NCBI GenBank assembly: GCA_032164245.1
Contig: JAVMKO010000001.1
Location: 165,283,434 to 165,347,433, forward strand
DNA length: 64,000 nucleotides
Direction: 5' to 3'
Source of the DNA: Sternotherus odoratus
Taxonomy: Eukaryota > Chordata > Testudines > Kinosternidae
The translations under genes and the position numbers were made by a program. How positions within the stretch are numbered: the stretch's first letter is position 1; the number at the start of each line of letters is the position of its first letter. The notes below the pieces were generated by a model. The model did no database searches and was not told where the DNA came from. It was given only the letters and a program-made list of their open reading frames with translations. Shown one piece after another: positions 59,270 through 64,000 of the stretch.

Positions 59270-60290
59270 TAAGTGAATGAAGTCATTACTAGCGGGGACC
59301 TCAGTGTTCAGTTCTTGGTCCAATACTATTCAAAAAATGTGTCAACAATATAGATGATGAGATGAAATCTTTTGCTGGTTAACTTTGCAAGTGTCATGCA
59401 GATTGATGGAGTAGTAAATAAGGAGGAGGACAGGTTACTGTTACAGACTGATCTGAATTGCCTGGTTTAAATGATCACAATCCTACAGAATGTGTTTCAA
59501 GTACAGATGAATGCAAGATAATACATATGGGAAGAAAGAAATCAGGCTATGCCTTCAGGATGGGAGGCTGTCTTGGAAAGCAGAGACTCAGAAAAGGACT
59601 TCCGGGGGCGTCATTGTAGAACAAACTCAACATAAGCCCTATGCTGTGATTAAAAGGGCTAATGCAATCCTTGGATTGAAGTAAAAGGAAAATATCAAGT
59701 AGAAGTAGGCAAGTGATCTTGCTTCTGTGTGCAGTACACACCACGGATGAGACTGCTACTAGAGTACTGTGTCCAGTTCTAGAATACAGTGCCCACACTT
59801 CAAGAAGGCTGTGGAAATACTGGAGACAGTTCAAAGGTGGGCCACAAAAGTGATCCAGGGTCTGGAAAACTAGCCTTTTGCTGGGGGAGGCTCAAGGAGA
59901 TCAGTCTATTCAGTTGTGATAGAGAAGGTTGGGAGGTGACTTGATCAATGCGCATGGTTATTTACACATGCAACAGATGTCTGACATTGAGGGGCTTTTC
60001 AATCTTTCAGACAAAGGCATAACAAGATCCAGTGACTGTAAGTTGAAGTTAGACTAATTCAACCTTGAAATATGATGGAATTTCTAGCAGTGAGAGTAAT
60101 TAAACATTGGAACAGCTTACCAGGGGAGGCGGTGGACTCAGTCTTTTGGGGTCTTCAAAACAAGTTTCAATATCTTCCTCAAAGATATGCCTTAATCCAG
60201 TTTCTGGTAACAATTCCATGGCCTGTGTATACAGGACGATCATAGTGGCCCCTTTTAGCCTTAGAGTCTTTAAATCTATGAACCTATTGT
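59270..60290 (+). repeat. CR1 LINE, 5'-truncated, about 1 kb
   Basis: The first frame reads CSVLGPILFKKCVNNIDDE, the conserved GSVLGPILF motif of the CR1 reverse transcriptase. Then follow 'gagtactgtgtccagttcta', 'gtgggccacaaaagtgatcc', 'gggaggtgacttgatcaat' and 'ggaacagcttaccaggggag' plus 'gcggtgg', the familiar end of ORF2, and a 3' tail ending 'tttaaatctatgaa'. Frameshifts throughout, so dead. Confidence 0.92.
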
Positions 60291-60344
60291 TTTTATTGTA
60301 GATGTGACACTGCTCCCCTCACCCTGTTTGCCTTTCCATTGTTT

Positions 60345-60500
60345 ATATGCAGTGTTGTTGTAGCCATGTTCGTTCCAGGATATTAGAGAGACGAGGTGGA
60401 TGAGGTAATAACTGTTATTGGACTAGCTTCTGTGAGTGAGAGAGACAAGCTTTCAAGCTACACAGAGCTCTTCTTCAGGTCTGGGAAAGGTATTTAGCTG
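60345..60500 (-). repeat. Penelope-like element tail with hammerhead-like core
   Basis: Plus-strand 'gttgttgtagccatgttcgt', 'tccaggatattagagagacg', 'ggtaataactgttattggac' and 'cacagagctcttcttcaggt' is, reversed, a widespread reptile repeat tail. On the minus strand CTGAAGA (60478-60472) is followed by a stem of about 5 bp (GAGCT with AGCTT) and then GAAA (60454-60451), the order of conserved boxes in a hammerhead ribozyme. Hammerheads are known in Penelope-like elements. Activity is unproven. Confidence 0.65.

Positions 60501-64000
<3,500 letters not shown>

Noticed and set aside
58475..59280. Frames of 95-147 codons, glycine- or proline-rich
   Set aside because: They are the G-rich interior of the hAT element and have no transposase or other motif.

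Overview
This window looks like a piece of a sauropsid genome, most probably a turtle. The evidence is one recognisable vertebrate gene, KCNJ6, in a setting of repeats typical of non-avian reptiles. These include CR1 retroposons with the 3' end motif TTCTTATGTTCTTATG, MIR, 5S-derived SINE, hAT and other inverted-repeat elements, a Helitron-like element, Penelope-like tails and solo LTRs. Crocodilian is the main alternative. The repeat density argues against a bird. Repeat family names come from recall, not from a search.

The only protein-coding gene I can support is KCNJ6 (GIRK2/Kir3.2, a G-protein-gated inward rectifier potassium channel), on the minus strand. Two coding exons are visible. 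The large exon at 61293-62213 encodes the N-terminal cytoplasmic domain, both membrane helices, the pore and most of the cytoplasmic domain. The last coding exon at 19822-20147 encodes the distal C terminus. The splice sites are clean (ACAG|GTAATG and tttacag|GAATG, phase 1) and join the two exons inside one glycine codon. Residues 10-423 are present if numbered as the 423-residue human protein. The first nine codons lie in an exon beyond the right edge. Intron 3 is 41,145 bp.

Layout: 1 to about 16 kb is 3' flank or distal 3' UTR, with L2, CR1, MIR, Helitron-like, L3-like, 5S SINE and palindromic MITE copies. About 16.2-19.8 kb is repeat-poor and is the likely proximal 3' UTR. 19.8-20.1 kb is the terminal coding exon. 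20.1-61.3 kb is intron 3, holding two solo LTRs with 4-bp target duplications (22.6 and 39.7 kb), three hAT-type elements with 8-bp duplications (44.0, 44.3 and 58.5 kb), and many MITEs and CR1 pieces. 61.3-62.2 kb is the main coding exon, and 62.2-64 kb is the next intron.

I found no new multi-gene system. The best observations concern mobile elements: a 198-bp Helitron-like element carrying a ZNF143-type motif, a hammerhead-ribozyme-like core in a Penelope-like tail inside the intron, dated-looking hAT insertions, and opposite-orientation MITE copies in one intron that could pair in the pre-mRNA.
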